Shown one piece after another: positions 1 to 6,101 of a stretch of DNA of 64,000 nt; within the stretch, counting starts at the first letter, position 1, and the number at the start of each line of letters is the position of its first letter. Under the pieces are notes generated by a model. That model ran no database searches and had not been told where the DNA came from. It saw only the letters and a program-made list of their open reading frames with translations. The DNA is from a virus. The position numbers and the translations under genes were made by a program. The stretch covers positions 1-64,000 of the IMG/VR virus record IMGVR_UViG_3300025949_000019. One strand, 5' to 3'.

Positions 1-1
1 A

Positions 2-142
2 CATTTGATCAAGCATCATTTGCCAAAAGAAAAGCACCAAGAGATATATAATAAGTTCGTAGAAGCTACAAGTAAAATGAAGAATGTCGATTCTACAAAA
101 GCAGTCGCACATTTGAAGAAAGAATTGAATACGCACGATTAG
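2..142 (+). CDS. C-terminal end of an unidentified protein
   Basis: An open frame enters from the left edge and ends at TAG (140-142), giving 46 residues that are Lys/His rich and end in KKELNTHD. The start and most of the protein lie outside the window, so no function can be given. The last codons and the stop form the acceptor stem and position 8-9 of the following tRNA, so gene and tRNA overlap by 10 bases. The frame is the only one open over this stretch. Confidence 0.6.
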   Translation, partial: HLIKHHLPKEKHQEIYNKFVEATSKMKNVDSTKAVAHLKKELNTHD

Positions 143-207
143 TTCATTGGTAGAACGCCGCTTCGACAAGGCGGATGTAAGAGGTCCGATTCCTTTATCG
201 TGCACCA
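133..207 (+). tRNA. tRNA with anticodon GAC (Val-like)
   Basis: Full cloverleaf: acceptor GCACGAT (133-139) pairs exactly with ATCGTGC (197-203), D stem GTTC/GAAC, anticodon stem CCGCT/GGCGG, T arm AGAGG/CCTTT with loop TCCGATT, discriminator A and encoded CCA. The anticodon loop TCGACAA (163-169) gives GAC, the Val reading of GUC, but position 33 is C instead of the near-universal U, so the decoding identity is uncertain. The acceptor stem overlaps the end of the preceding gene. Confidence 0.8.
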
Positions 208-235
208 GAATTTATAAAATAACTATGGAGATATT

Positions 236-499
236 ATGCAAGCACTTGGAAAGAATGTTCTTTTGAAGAAAGTAGAAGGTGAGCAGCAAATCGGTTCAAT
301 CTTGCTGCCGGGTCAACAAAATCAAAACCGTGGAGAGATTGTTTCTGTTGGAAATGATGTGCCTGCTGGTTTGTTTGCTGTCGGTGACCATGTGATCTAC
401 AACGGCGGAAAGCATGTTGCAGTTGATGGAAAGACATTCATTGCATCTGCATATGAAGATTTGCTTGTCAAAGTGAAAGACGCTGGAAACGTAAGCTAG
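236..499 (+). CDS. groES: GroES-like co-chaperonin
   Basis: An 87-residue GroES-family co-chaperonin, the functional counterpart of T4 gp31, which caps host GroEL so that the major capsid protein can fold. The sequence starts MQALGKNVLLKK, contains a mobile-loop region (about residues 15-32, GEQQIGSILLPGQQNQNRGE) and the typical GxVxSVG and VGDHVIY segments, and ends with the EDLLVKV strand. It is slightly shorter than bacterial GroES (about 97 residues). GGAG at 227-230 is a good ribosome site. Its last codons overlap the downstream tRNA-Met. The assignment is firm; specificity for the phage capsid is inferred. Confidence 0.9.
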   Translation: MQALGKNVLLKKVEGEQQIGSILLPGQQNQNRGEIVSVGNDVPAGLFAVGDHVIYNGGKHVAVDGKTFIASAYEDLLVKVKDAGNVS

Positions 500-559
500 T
501 CGGTAAACTGTTGCTCTCATACGGCAAACTCTCGGGTTCGATTCCCGGCGTTTCTACCA
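485..559 (+). tRNA. tRNA with anticodon CAT (Met or lysidine-Ile)
   Basis: Acceptor GGAAACG (485-491) pairs with CGTTTCT (549-555) with one G-U. D arm AGCT/AACT has one mismatch and its loop contains GG, anticodon stem TTGCT/GGCAA closes the loop CTCATAC, and the T arm is TCGGG/CCCGG around TTCGATT. Discriminator A and CCA are encoded. CAT may read AUG, or AUA if C34 is modified to lysidine. The first 15 bases lie inside the 3' end of groES. Confidence 0.9.
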
Positions 560-581
560 ACTCTAAGGATACACACACATC

Positions 582-815
582 ATGGCTCGAAAATGTTGGA
601 GTACGACCGCGTCTGTTGAAGTTGACATTTTCCTAGACGATCTAGACGATGAAACATTGCTAGAAGAAGTCGAAGCAAGAAATCTAGGAATTGTTTCGAT
701 GACTGCTGCTGGTTGGTGCAATGCACTTGCGGACGCATATCAACTAGGAGACACGAAAAAAATCTACGAGTTGAACAAAAAACTGATCGATGAAGTGACC
801 GGCAGGATCATTTAA
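582..815 (+). CDS. Small acidic protein of unknown function
   Basis: A 77-residue protein with an acidic first half (VDIFLDDLDDETLLEEVE) and a C-terminal helix rich in Lys and Glu. Short phage proteins of this acidic type are often seen next to GroES-type genes, but I do not recognise a family with a known role. AGGA at 565-568 lies upstream of the ATG. It is the last protein gene before the 2-kb RNA region, and a strong promoter begins 50 bases after its stop. Confidence 0.7.
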   Translation: MARKCWSTTASVEVDIFLDDLDDETLLEEVEARNLGIVSMTAAGWCNALADAYQLGDTKKIYELNKKLIDEVTGRII

Positions 816-866
816 TTTGGCAATCGATCCCAAGTCGGCAATAGAAAAATACAATAGAAAAAAAGC

Positions 867-895
867 TTGACACGGACACTAGATATCCGTATAAT
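867..895 (+). promoter_or_regulatory. Consensus sigma70 promoter for the large RNA region
   Basis: TTGACA (867-872), 17-bp spacer, TATAAT (890-895): a perfect match to the primary-sigma consensus. An A-rich stretch (841-864) upstream could act as an UP element. The spacer carries an inverted repeat, CGGA (873-876 region) and TCCG (886-889), which could be an operator. Transcription should start near 902 and run into a region with no protein gene. Confidence 0.85.
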
Positions 896-901
896 GTGTT
901 C

Positions 902-1384
902 TGTTGTTTGAGATGCGGTTTGCCTGCGAGGGAAACCAATCCTACAAGTAGGGAAAGAATCGCATCATCTTTGTTATGATATCGCTAATGGCTACTATAA
1001 TCTAACGGCTAGAGGTGACGTACCGATGAAGTAAGATACTAAACTCTATTTAAATCTTATATACATTGTGATGTTTTACGGGTCTAACCAGCCCGGGAGA
1101 TAAGTCCGATGTTCAGCTATTAGGGTTGAAATAGGATGTAGCGTGGAGCGAAAGCATTGAAGCGCACTTCGAAATTGGAATTATACTTAGTGTAACTTGA
1201 AACGTAGTACCCGTCCCTCGGATGCCACAAGTGTCTGAGGGACATTTGAAAAGCAATTTTGAAATACAGGTTGCTTTTCAAATTTGATTCTACTGTGTGA
1301 ACGTGTGGCTGAGTAAAACTATCGGCGGGTCTGAAGGCCCGAAACGTTGCCGAGCGTTCTAAGGTAGAATCATTTTATTTTTTT
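902..1384 (+). ncRNA. Structured non-coding RNA, first domain
   Basis: About 480 bases with no credible reading frame, beginning at the expected start site of the consensus promoter. Helices seen directly: GATGCG 912-917 with CGCATC 961-966, a CCTAC/GTAGG hairpin at 941-952, GTCCCTC/GAGGGAC at 1213-1243, a perfect 12-bp stem at 1245-1256/1271-1282, and GATTCTAC 1286-1293 with GTAGAATC 1364-1371. The last helix is followed by a T-rich run (1372-1384) that may terminate or punctuate transcription. A CGGC/GCCG helix (1323-1352) is nested in it. It may be a separate RNA or the 5' part of a single RNA reaching 2786. Function unknown. Confidence 0.7.
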
Positions 1385-1385
1385 C

Positions 1386-1462
1386 GCGAGGGTAGCTCAG
1401 AGAAAGAGCAGCGGCCTTAATTGAGCCGAAGGTCGGTGGTTCGATTCCATCCCCTCGCACCA
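1386..1462 (+). tRNA. Unusual tRNA with enlarged anticodon loop
   Basis: Acceptor GCGAGGG/CCCTCGC is fully paired, D stem GCTC/GAGC and T arm GGTGG/CCATC with TTCGATT are normal, and A plus CCA are encoded. Two parts are abnormal. The D loop AGAGAAA lacks the conserved GG, and the anticodon arm (1411-1429) is two bases too long: CGGC/GCCG closes a nine-base loop CTTAATTGA. The anticodon could be AAT (Ile) if C1416 and A1424 stack as a mismatch, or TAA (Leu) if U33 is 1417. It sits between the two large RNA domains. Confidence 0.7.
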
Positions 1463-1470
1463 GATTTATA

Positions 1471-1557
1471 GAAGAAAAGCAATGAAACTCTAAAACAGAG
1501 TTTCGTATTTTTCATAGCAGCCACTATGATGAATTGATTTGGAGATTGCTTTTCTTC
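1471..1557 (+). ncRNA. Three-way hairpin junction between RNA domains
   Basis: A perfect 13-bp stem joins 1471-1483 to 1545-1557 and encloses two further perfect hairpins: GAAACTCT/AGAGTTTC (1484-1504) and TCATAG/CTATGA (1512-1528). The AGAAAAGCAAT core of the outer stem also occurs in the 1245-1282 hairpin. Such a long uninterrupted duplex is a plausible RNase III processing site separating the tRNA from the second large RNA; that role is inference. Confidence 0.6.
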
Positions 1558-1582
1558 TTCGTTCTTTAACATTCGATTTACA

Positions 1583-2786
1583 AGAATTAACGGGGTGTGT
1601 GAACTCCGTCATGTGGCGAAAGCTGCATGAAAAGATACTCTGTAGCGATACAGGAAAGCGGGAAGCTTACATTACCGCGGGCTAGCTAACTATCCTCAAT
1701 TACACAAGCCTCAGTCCACGGGTGACCGTGATATCGGTGAAAAGAGCGCCGGTATGAAGTATGACGTTGAGAGTAGGGAAAGAGTCATGACTTAAACGCT
1801 TCACCTTCGGGTGAAGGAACGTTAGTCGTGAAAGAAGAAACAGGTGGTGCTGTCTCTCCTACAAAACCATTCAATCAGTACAGAGACTAAAGGGTAGCGT
1901 AATATCTTCGAGACTAGCACTCTAGAGGGATTATGCAGAATAATTGGTTTGTGGCCTATGCGAAAGCTGTGATGGACATGTACCGAGAAATTCGATTGAG
2001 TAGTCCTTGGCGGGATGAAAAATACGTGGCGAGTGGCATATTGGAGACCAAAAGTTTCTGACACCACTGGATGCGCTCGTCGCAGTAAGTTCATAGATGC
2101 TCTAAGGTAGAGCGTTTCCCTTTCATGGAAAATGCAGTTGGTTCGATCCCAACCTATATTACAAAAATGCAAAGACGCATCCTGTGTTAGTGCCAACAGA
2201 AGAAAATGGCTTAAATCTGCACGTCTTCGGACGAATGCAGGAATTCGAAACTCGCAAGGTCTAGAATTTTGATGTGGAAGCGCACGGTTGGGATTAGCGT
2301 CCCTTAACAGCCCGCAAGGTTGACGGTAGCAGAAACGTCGAGTAGCCTAACACGAAGCTTGAAATGCAACAAGCCTAAAAATGCAGCCATGAAGACATAG
2401 CTATTTGATAGCTGGACAAGTCAGAAAGGTAAGGGGTAGCACCCGAATCCGTAACCTGAACAAAAGAGTCTTCACAAAAACGTATAGTCTCAGCGTTTAT
2501 AAGATTTCATTAGTATTCGCCGTGGTGCCATACAAACATATTGACATTTGAGTTTGCAACTAGGCGATTAGCGTTGGACCGGTTATGATGAATCGTACAA
2601 GCACGGTGAATGCTAATGAAATTTTCATAGTTCGTTTTGTAGAGCATAGTCCGTTGTGGTTATCTAAAGACAAGCCTAGATGAGGCGTAATTGAAAAGTC
2701 GATGTGTACAGTCGATCTGATCAGGCAACCTTGCTATGCTGCACAAAGCGAATTGCGTAACCGCTCAGGGTAATGGCGATAATTCT
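1583..2786 (+). ncRNA. Giant structured non-coding RNA, about 1.2 kb
   Basis: No credible gene is present on either strand. Its ends pair: AGAATTA (1583-1589) with TAATTCT (2780-2786). Inside are many canonical motifs: stems capped by GAAA (1610-1629), GCGA (CTGTA/TACAG, 1640-1653), GTGA (CACGG/CCGTG, 1717-1730) and two UUCG loops (1800-1815, 2217-2240). There is also TGAAGAC 2390-2396 with GTCTTCA 2468-2474, AGCTA/TAGCT (2399-2413), and a roughly 20-bp helix linking 2504-2524 to 2602-2622. A tRNA-like domain is inserted at 2085-2162. Size, phage origin and association with tRNAs recall the GOLLD and ROOL classes of ornate large RNAs, but membership cannot be shown by eye. Confidence 0.75.
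2085..2162 (+). ncRNA. tRNA-Glu-like domain embedded in the large RNA
   Basis: D arm GCTC/GAGC with loop TAAGGTA, anticodon stem TTTCC/GGAAA with loop CTTTCAT (anticodon TTC), and T arm GTTGG/CCAAC with TTCGATC are all perfect. There is no CCA end. Instead the acceptor is ATAG/CTAT, an asymmetric internal loop, then GTAA (2085-2088) with TTAC (2159-2162). It continues into GGATGCG (2069-2075) with CGCATCC (2176-2182). So the cloverleaf is closed into the body of the larger RNA rather than having a free 3' end. Confidence 0.75.
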
Positions 2787-2789
2787 CCC

Positions 2790-2798
2790 GATAAATAG
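2790..2798 (+). promoter_or_regulatory. T4-like late promoter motif
   Basis: GATAAATAG resembles the T4 late promoter TATAAATA and repeats a motif seen before many late genes in this window. It lies at the 3' edge of the large RNA, 90 bases before the next small gene and the tRNA cluster, and would transcribe them. Confidence 0.45.
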
Positions 2799-2887
2799 AT
2801 GATTCTTGGAAGCTGTTGGAACATACAGGAACTCCACGGATAACGCGCGTATCTAGAACAAAATTATCTGTATCATCGGCGGTTACA

Positions 2888-3046
2888 ATGAATTTCAGAA
2901 AGATCGTAATTGCAATCGTAATTCTAGCAACATTGTTGTTTGTTTTGCAGTCTGCAACTGATAAATATGTGACGGATCATCTTTGCCAGCAAGGTGAACG
3001 ATATCGTGTTACATTCTATGGTTACGAATGCATAAATAAGCAATAA
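2888..3046 (+). CDS. Small membrane or exported protein, unknown
   Basis: A 52-residue protein with a positively charged N-terminus (MNFRK) followed by a hydrophobic helix of about 18 residues (IVIAIVILATLLFVL), then a short polar tail with two cysteines (HLCQQG and YECINK). It could be an inner-membrane protein or an uncleaved signal-anchor. An upstream TTG (2816) would extend the frame, but the extension looks non-coding, so the ATG at 2888 was preferred. No strong ribosome site is present, so expression is uncertain. It sits 11 bases before tRNA-Ala. No family recognised. Confidence 0.5.
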   Translation: MNFRKIVIAIVILATLLFVLQSATDKYVTDHLCQQGERYRVTFYGYECINKQ

Positions 3047-3057
3047 GTGTTTTCATT

Positions 3058-3137
3058 GGGGATCGGGTCTGCCTGGCGTGGACACCGCACTTGCAATGCG
3101 GCTAATCAGAGGGGTTCGAGTCCCCTGTTCTCCACCA
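3058..3137 (+). tRNA. tRNA-Ala (TGC)
   Basis: Acceptor GGGGATC pairs with GTTCTCC with one G-U and one U-U mismatch. D stem GTCT/GGAC, anticodon stem CCGCA/TGCGG with loop CTTGCAA (anticodon TGC), T arm AGGGG/CCCCT with TTCGAGT. A and CCA are encoded. The variable region is longer than usual (about 8 bases). Confidence 0.85.
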
Positions 3138-3233
3138 ATTTCTAACAAGTTCCAAACCATCAAGCATGGTTCGGCGCGGGGATCACCGAGAGGACCCCAC
3201 AGGAGTATGCGAAAGTTACTAAAGATTACAAAT

Positions 3234-3308
3234 GCGGGCGTGGTCTAGTGGCTTGGGCCCCATCCTTCCAAGTTGGTGACGCGAGTTCGATTCTCGCCGT
3301 CCGCTCCA
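3234..3308 (+). tRNA. tRNA-Gly (TCC)
   Basis: Acceptor GCGGGCG/CGTCCGC, anticodon stem CCATC/GTTGG with one mismatch, loop CTTCCAA (anticodon TCC), T arm GCGAG/CTCGC with TTCGATT, discriminator T and encoded CCA. The stretch before it (3138-3233) has a perfect ACCAT/ATGGT hairpin but no gene. Confidence 0.9.
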
Positions 3309-3339
3309 AAACAGTAATAAAAGGCTCAGTATAGGCCGA

Positions 3340-3386
3340 CGCAATCAGAACAAAACGTCCATGGACATACGCTTGTTCTGATTGCG
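3340..3386 (+). repeat. Perfect 14-bp inverted repeat with a nested palindrome
   Basis: CGCAATCAGAACAA (3340-3353) is the exact reverse complement of 3373-3386, and the loop contains the palindrome GTCCATGGAC. No T run follows, so it is not a typical terminator. It lies between two tRNA genes and could be an RNA-processing hairpin or a protein-binding site. Confidence 0.7.
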
Positions 3387-3460
3387 ATTATAGATTTATA
3401 GTCAGACCTCGTTATCATAAGAGGATACAAAAACTCAACTGATCTGGCTTTAGTTACAAG

Positions 3461-3534
3461 TGCGCGGTGGTGTAACAGCAACACGCTAGGCTCATAACCT
3501 TGAACTCTGGGTGCGACTCCCGGCTGCGCTTCCA
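3461..3534 (+). tRNA. tRNA-Met (CAT), possibly initiator-like
   Basis: Acceptor TGCGCGG/CTGCGCT pairs at six of seven positions, with 1-72 unpaired (T-T), the feature typical of initiator tRNA. D stem GTGT/ACAC, anticodon arm CTAGG/CCTTG with loop CTCATAA, T arm CTGGG/CCCGG with TGCGACT, and CCA encoded. The 11-24 pair is T-A, as in elongators, so initiator identity is not settled. Confidence 0.85.
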
Positions 3535-3570
3535 TCATTTCAATATACATAAAAGGGAGAATAAAACAAT

Positions 3571-3822
3571 ATGGTTCTATTAACTTCTTGGGTTGCAATT
3601 GGAATGGTGCTGATCGCACTAGATGGCGGTCAATTAGATCAAAAAGCATTTGCATCAAACAAAGTCTTTATGTCTGAAGCTGATTGTCAAAAGGAAGTTG
3701 ATGGAGCAATTCCATTGTTTGACAGAGATGTAGAGGCTGGAAAGCTTGGCGGTTATGTCCTAAAATGTGTTCAAGTAGAATTGCGTCCTCCGCTGCCTAC
3801 CAAGAAAGAAAAAAAGAAGTAA
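3571..3822 (+). CDS. Small exported or membrane protein, unknown
   Basis: An 83-residue protein. The N-terminus is hydrophobic (VLLTSWVAIGMVLIAL, residues 2-17) and could be a signal peptide or anchor. The remainder has two cysteines (ADCQKEV and VLKCVQV) that could form a disulfide in the periplasm, and the C-terminus is a Lys-rich tail. GGGAG at 3553-3557 is a good ribosome site. It lies between tRNA-Met and tRNA-Gly. Cysteine-spaced small exported phage proteins of this type have no known function. Confidence 0.7.
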   Translation: MVLLTSWVAIGMVLIALDGGQLDQKAFASNKVFMSEADCQKEVDGAIPLFDRDVEAGKLGGYVLKCVQVELRPPLPTKKEKKK

Positions 3823-3835
3823 TACGCGCACCGAT

Positions 3836-3911
3836 GCGGCGGTAGTTCAGTTGGTAGAATAGGAGCTTGCCAAGTTTCAGGTCACGGGTTCGATCCCCGT
3901 TCGCCGCTCCA
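3836..3911 (+). tRNA. tRNA-Gly (GCC)
   Basis: Acceptor GCGGCGG/TCGCCGC, D arm GTTC/GAAT with loop AGTTGGTA, anticodon arm GGAGC/GTTTC (two G-U) with loop TTGCCAA (anticodon GCC), T arm ACGGG/CCCGT with TTCGATC, discriminator T and encoded CCA. Confidence 0.9.
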
Positions 3912-3939
3912 GAATCACAAAAAAGAGTAAAACTTCATA

Positions 3940-5115
3940 ATGGATAACATGAAATACACCCTGAATCGTAGTAATCTATACGAAGTCTCTGAAATCACGG
4001 CTGACGTTAAAGCCATCTTTATCGAGAAACAAAAACAAGAAAACAATTTCGACATTTCAAGTTTCTCGATCAAAACTCCAGTTAAAATCGATACAGTAGA
4101 AATGATGAACAAGATTCGTTCTTGTCTCGGTTCTATTGTTGGTGGTGAAAATCTGGTTCGCTTGATTGATTACACTACCACAATGTCAGAATTCTCCGTG
4201 GATTCTGCACCCAATGTTAACGTAGCAAAACTCTTTGTCAAGAAATCTTCGTCTAAGACAACTTCACGCTATTACACTGACGAAGATATTCCCGATTCTA
4301 TTGATGAGGATGATAAAGTAGACAGTCACAATGCAGTCATTTTGACCATTGAAATTTGTGGTCAGAAGCAATTTGCAGTCGATATCTTGAGAGCATTGAA
4401 AAATCTGTTCACTCAGATCAATGATGAAAACAAGACTTCGATGGTCAAATGGATTTATCCGAACCACGGAAGCACCTATTCCCATATCTTTAAGATTACG
4501 AAGGATTGGGAAGTTCACAAGGAATTTTATCCGTACATCAAAGCACCCGATCTAAATTCTTATTACCAGAAGTTTCTAGACAATGATTCCCAAGTTATGG
4601 TTCTTCATGGACCTCCGGGAACTGGTAAGACTTCCTTCATTAAGGACATGATCTGCGAATTAGGTCTGAATGCAATCATTTCATATGACATGGGAGTTCT
4701 TAGTTCCGATGCCAACTTCGTTGGCTATCTGGAAGACAACATGTTTGATGTTCTCATCATCGAAGATGCAGATGATTTGTTGACTTCAGACAGATCGGAA
4801 AATAACAAGCTTATCGCAAAGATTCTCAACATTTCGGATGGAATCATCAAGCTTCGCAAAAAGAAATTAATCTTTTCGACCAACCTAGACAACATCAATA
4901 AGATTGATTCCGCAGTTGTCCGTCCGGGCCGTTGTTTCGATATCGTGAATTTCAGAAAGCTAACTGGTCCGGAATCCGAAGCCGTTGGTAAGGTTCTCGG
5001 GATCGAAGTGGATAATAGAGAGGCGCACACACTAGCAGAATTGTTCTATGCCAAGAACAATAACGAAAAGTCGCAACATAGCAGCATCGGCTTGAAGAAA
5101 GCAATCGGATTTTAG
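3940..5115 (+). CDS. AAA-family ATPase
   Basis: A 391-residue protein with a C-terminal AAA ATPase core. Walker A is GPPGTGKT (about residue 225), Walker B is VLIIEDADDLL (about 270), a sensor-1 strand reads IFSTNLDN, and RPGR supplies an arginine-finger-like element. The N-terminal 200 residues have no recognisable domain and probably bind a substrate or partner. Phages of this group often carry one such AAA protein of unknown target, possibly a BCS1-like or unfoldase-type remodeller. It is transcribed after the tRNA cluster and ends at a strong terminator. ATPase activity is well supported; the biological role is not. Confidence 0.85.
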   Translation: MDNMKYTLNRSNLYEVSEITADVKAIFIEKQKQENNFDISSFSIKTPVKIDTVEMMNKIRSCLGSIVGGENLVRLIDYTTTMSEFSVDSAPNVNVAKLFVKKSSSKTTSRYYTDEDIPDSIDEDDKVDSHNAVILTIEICGQKQFAVDILRALKNLFTQINDENKTSMVKWIYPNHGSTYSHIFKITKDWEVHKEFYPYIKAPDLNSYYQKFLDNDSQVMVLHGPPGTGKTSFIKDMICELGLNAIISYDMGVLSSDANFVGYLEDNMFDVLIIEDADDLLTSDRSENNKLIAKILNISDGIIKLRKKKLIFSTNLDNINKIDSAVVRPGRCFDIVNFRKLTGPESEAVGKVLGIEVDNREAHTLAELFYAKNNNEKSQHSSIGLKKAIGF

Positions 5116-5148
5116 ACAAAAATAATAGTAGAATCAGCCACTTACGCT

Positions 5149-5181
5149 CCCCAATGGTCTGCTTGACATTGGGGATTTTTT
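5149..5181 (+). terminator. Intrinsic terminator after the AAA ATPase
   Basis: CCCCAATG (5149-5156) and CATTGGGG (5167-5174) form a perfect 8-bp stem followed by ATTTTTT. The 3' arm also contains part of the next promoter. Confidence 0.9.
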
Positions 5182-5191
5182 GTTATATAAT
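5163..5191 (+). promoter_or_regulatory. Consensus sigma70 promoter overlapping a terminator
   Basis: TTGACA (5163-5168), exactly 17 bp, TATAAT (5186-5191). The -35 box lies in the loop and 3' arm of the terminator hairpin and the T run is the spacer, so one short segment ends one transcript and starts the next. Confidence 0.85.
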
Positions 5192-5224
5192 GTCATTTCA
5201 AACATAGTCAATTTGGGTGTCTCC

Positions 5225-5503
5225 ATGAGAGCCGAAATCGTTTCTACCGATTCCCTGTCATTCCTGAAGAACGAAAACAAATTCGTCGGCGACATGTCCG
5301 ACATTCACGATCCGAAAAAACCTTTCCCCTATCGTTTCTACCTGAAGTCTGCAAAGACTGGCGAAAAGGTCGAATTCGTCTACATGGAAAAGGAAGTCGA
5401 TTCTGAAGGCGACATTATTTCCTTCAAGTATCTTCCGCTCGCAAATGATCTTGTGAAATTCCCGAAGCTTCGCTTCACGACTGTTATTCTGTACAACGAT
5501 TGA
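5225..5503 (+). CDS. Unknown early protein
   Basis: A 92-residue soluble protein with alternating hydrophobic and charged strands (FPYRFYLKSAKTGEKVEFVYMEKEVDSEG is split over residues 35-65), suggesting a small beta-rich fold. The ATG at 5225 lies about 27 bases after the predicted start of transcription and has only a weak ribosome site (GGGTG). The in-frame upstream TTG region lies within the promoter and was rejected. It is the first gene of the early region and is likely expressed immediately on infection. No family recognised. Confidence 0.75.
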   Translation: MRAEIVSTDSLSFLKNENKFVGDMSDIHDPKKPFPYRFYLKSAKTGEKVEFVYMEKEVDSEGDIISFKYLPLANDLVKFPKLRFTTVILYND

Positions 5504-5524
5504 TATTTTAAAGGATAAAGAAGC

Positions 5525-5737
5525 ATGAGATATGCAGTATTCAGGAGTATGGGTAAGGGAACGTTTTTTGTGAATCCTGTTGGTGAGCATGGAAACTCTC
5601 TAGGGGACGGTATTATTATCTACGGTGGTTACTTATCACCTAGCGAACAAGAAAATCTTGCTGGTAAAATTTGCAATTTTCTGAATGATTATGAAACTGA
5701 GAAACAAAAACTCCTACAAAAGACTGAATTGAAATGA
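5525..5737 (+). CDS. Unknown small protein
   Basis: A 70-residue protein, MRYAVFRSMGKGTFF at the start, with a Gly-rich middle and a helical, charged C-terminus. AAGGA at 5512-5516 serves as ribosome site. Its TGA overlaps the next start (ATGA), so the two are translationally coupled. It resembles the many short early genes of large myoviruses that modulate the host; nothing in the sequence reveals the target. Confidence 0.65.
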   Translation: MRYAVFRSMGKGTFFVNPVGEHGNSLGDGIIIYGGYLSPSEQENLAGKICNFLNDYETEKQKLLQKTELK

Positions 5738-5940
5738 TAGACATGAGGCAACGTGTTCTAGATGCGATCCTAACCGATATTACAAGGCTTCATGTTCTTT
5801 ATAAAGAGAAGGGCTGGGACGAAAACTACAATCTCCTAGAAGCATTAGGATATGATGTAGAAATTGGTGCCATTCCTGATTATCTGCATAGTCTTTCCGA
5901 TGAAGAACTTTTGAAAATTTACGATGAGGTTATGAAATGA
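5734..5940 (+). CDS. Unknown small helical protein
   Basis: A 68-residue, mainly helical acidic protein (RQRVLDAILTDITRLHVLYKE at the N-terminus is split by no obvious domain). Start and stop both overlap neighbours in ATGA arrangements, so translation is coupled to genes on either side. An alternative start is Met4 at 5743. Function unknown; part of the early run 5.2-9.6 kb. Confidence 0.65.
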   Translation: MIDMRQRVLDAILTDITRLHVLYKEKGWDENYNLLEALGYDVEIGAIPDYLHSLSDEELLKIYDEVMK

Positions 5941-6101
5941 TTAAGGAAGAAGATTTTGTTACTGTCAACGGTATGGATGGCGAATTCCGTGTCGTTGAAG
6001 TTGATGGAAACGAAGCCTATGTCGAGAATGTTTCTGACATGGGCGCTTGCATGTTGACGTGGGTTCCGTTGGATGTTTGCGAAAGGATCAATGTTCTATG
6101 A
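5937..6101 (+). CDS. Unknown 54-residue protein
   Basis: A short frame, MIKEEDFVTVNGMDGEF onwards, acidic, ending WVPLDVCERINVL. It looks like a compact SH3-like or KOW-like beta barrel (VTVNG, GEFRVVEVDG, AYVEN), but that is only inferred from strand pattern. The ATG overlaps the previous stop (ATGA) and its own TGA overlaps the next ATG, which strongly supports that it is translated. Confidence 0.65.
   Translation: MIKEEDFVTVNGMDGEFRVVEVDGNEAYVENVSDMGACMLTWVPLDVCERINVL

Noticed and set aside
1822-2196. 124-residue minus-strand frame in the RNA region
   Set aside because: It lies across strong RNA helices and the tRNA-like domain, and has no ribosome site or recognisable sequence.
2538-2570. 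TTGACA inside the large RNA as a promoter
   Set aside because: No -10 element occurs at a usable distance.
1583-2786. 16S or 23S-like rRNA
   Set aside because: None of the universally conserved rRNA segments is present; motifs are generic tetraloops.
3138-3233. Additional tRNA between tRNA-Ala and tRNA-Gly
   Set aside because: Only an ACCAT/ATGGT hairpin and a GGGG/CCCC pairing are seen; no T arm with TTC or acceptor stem.
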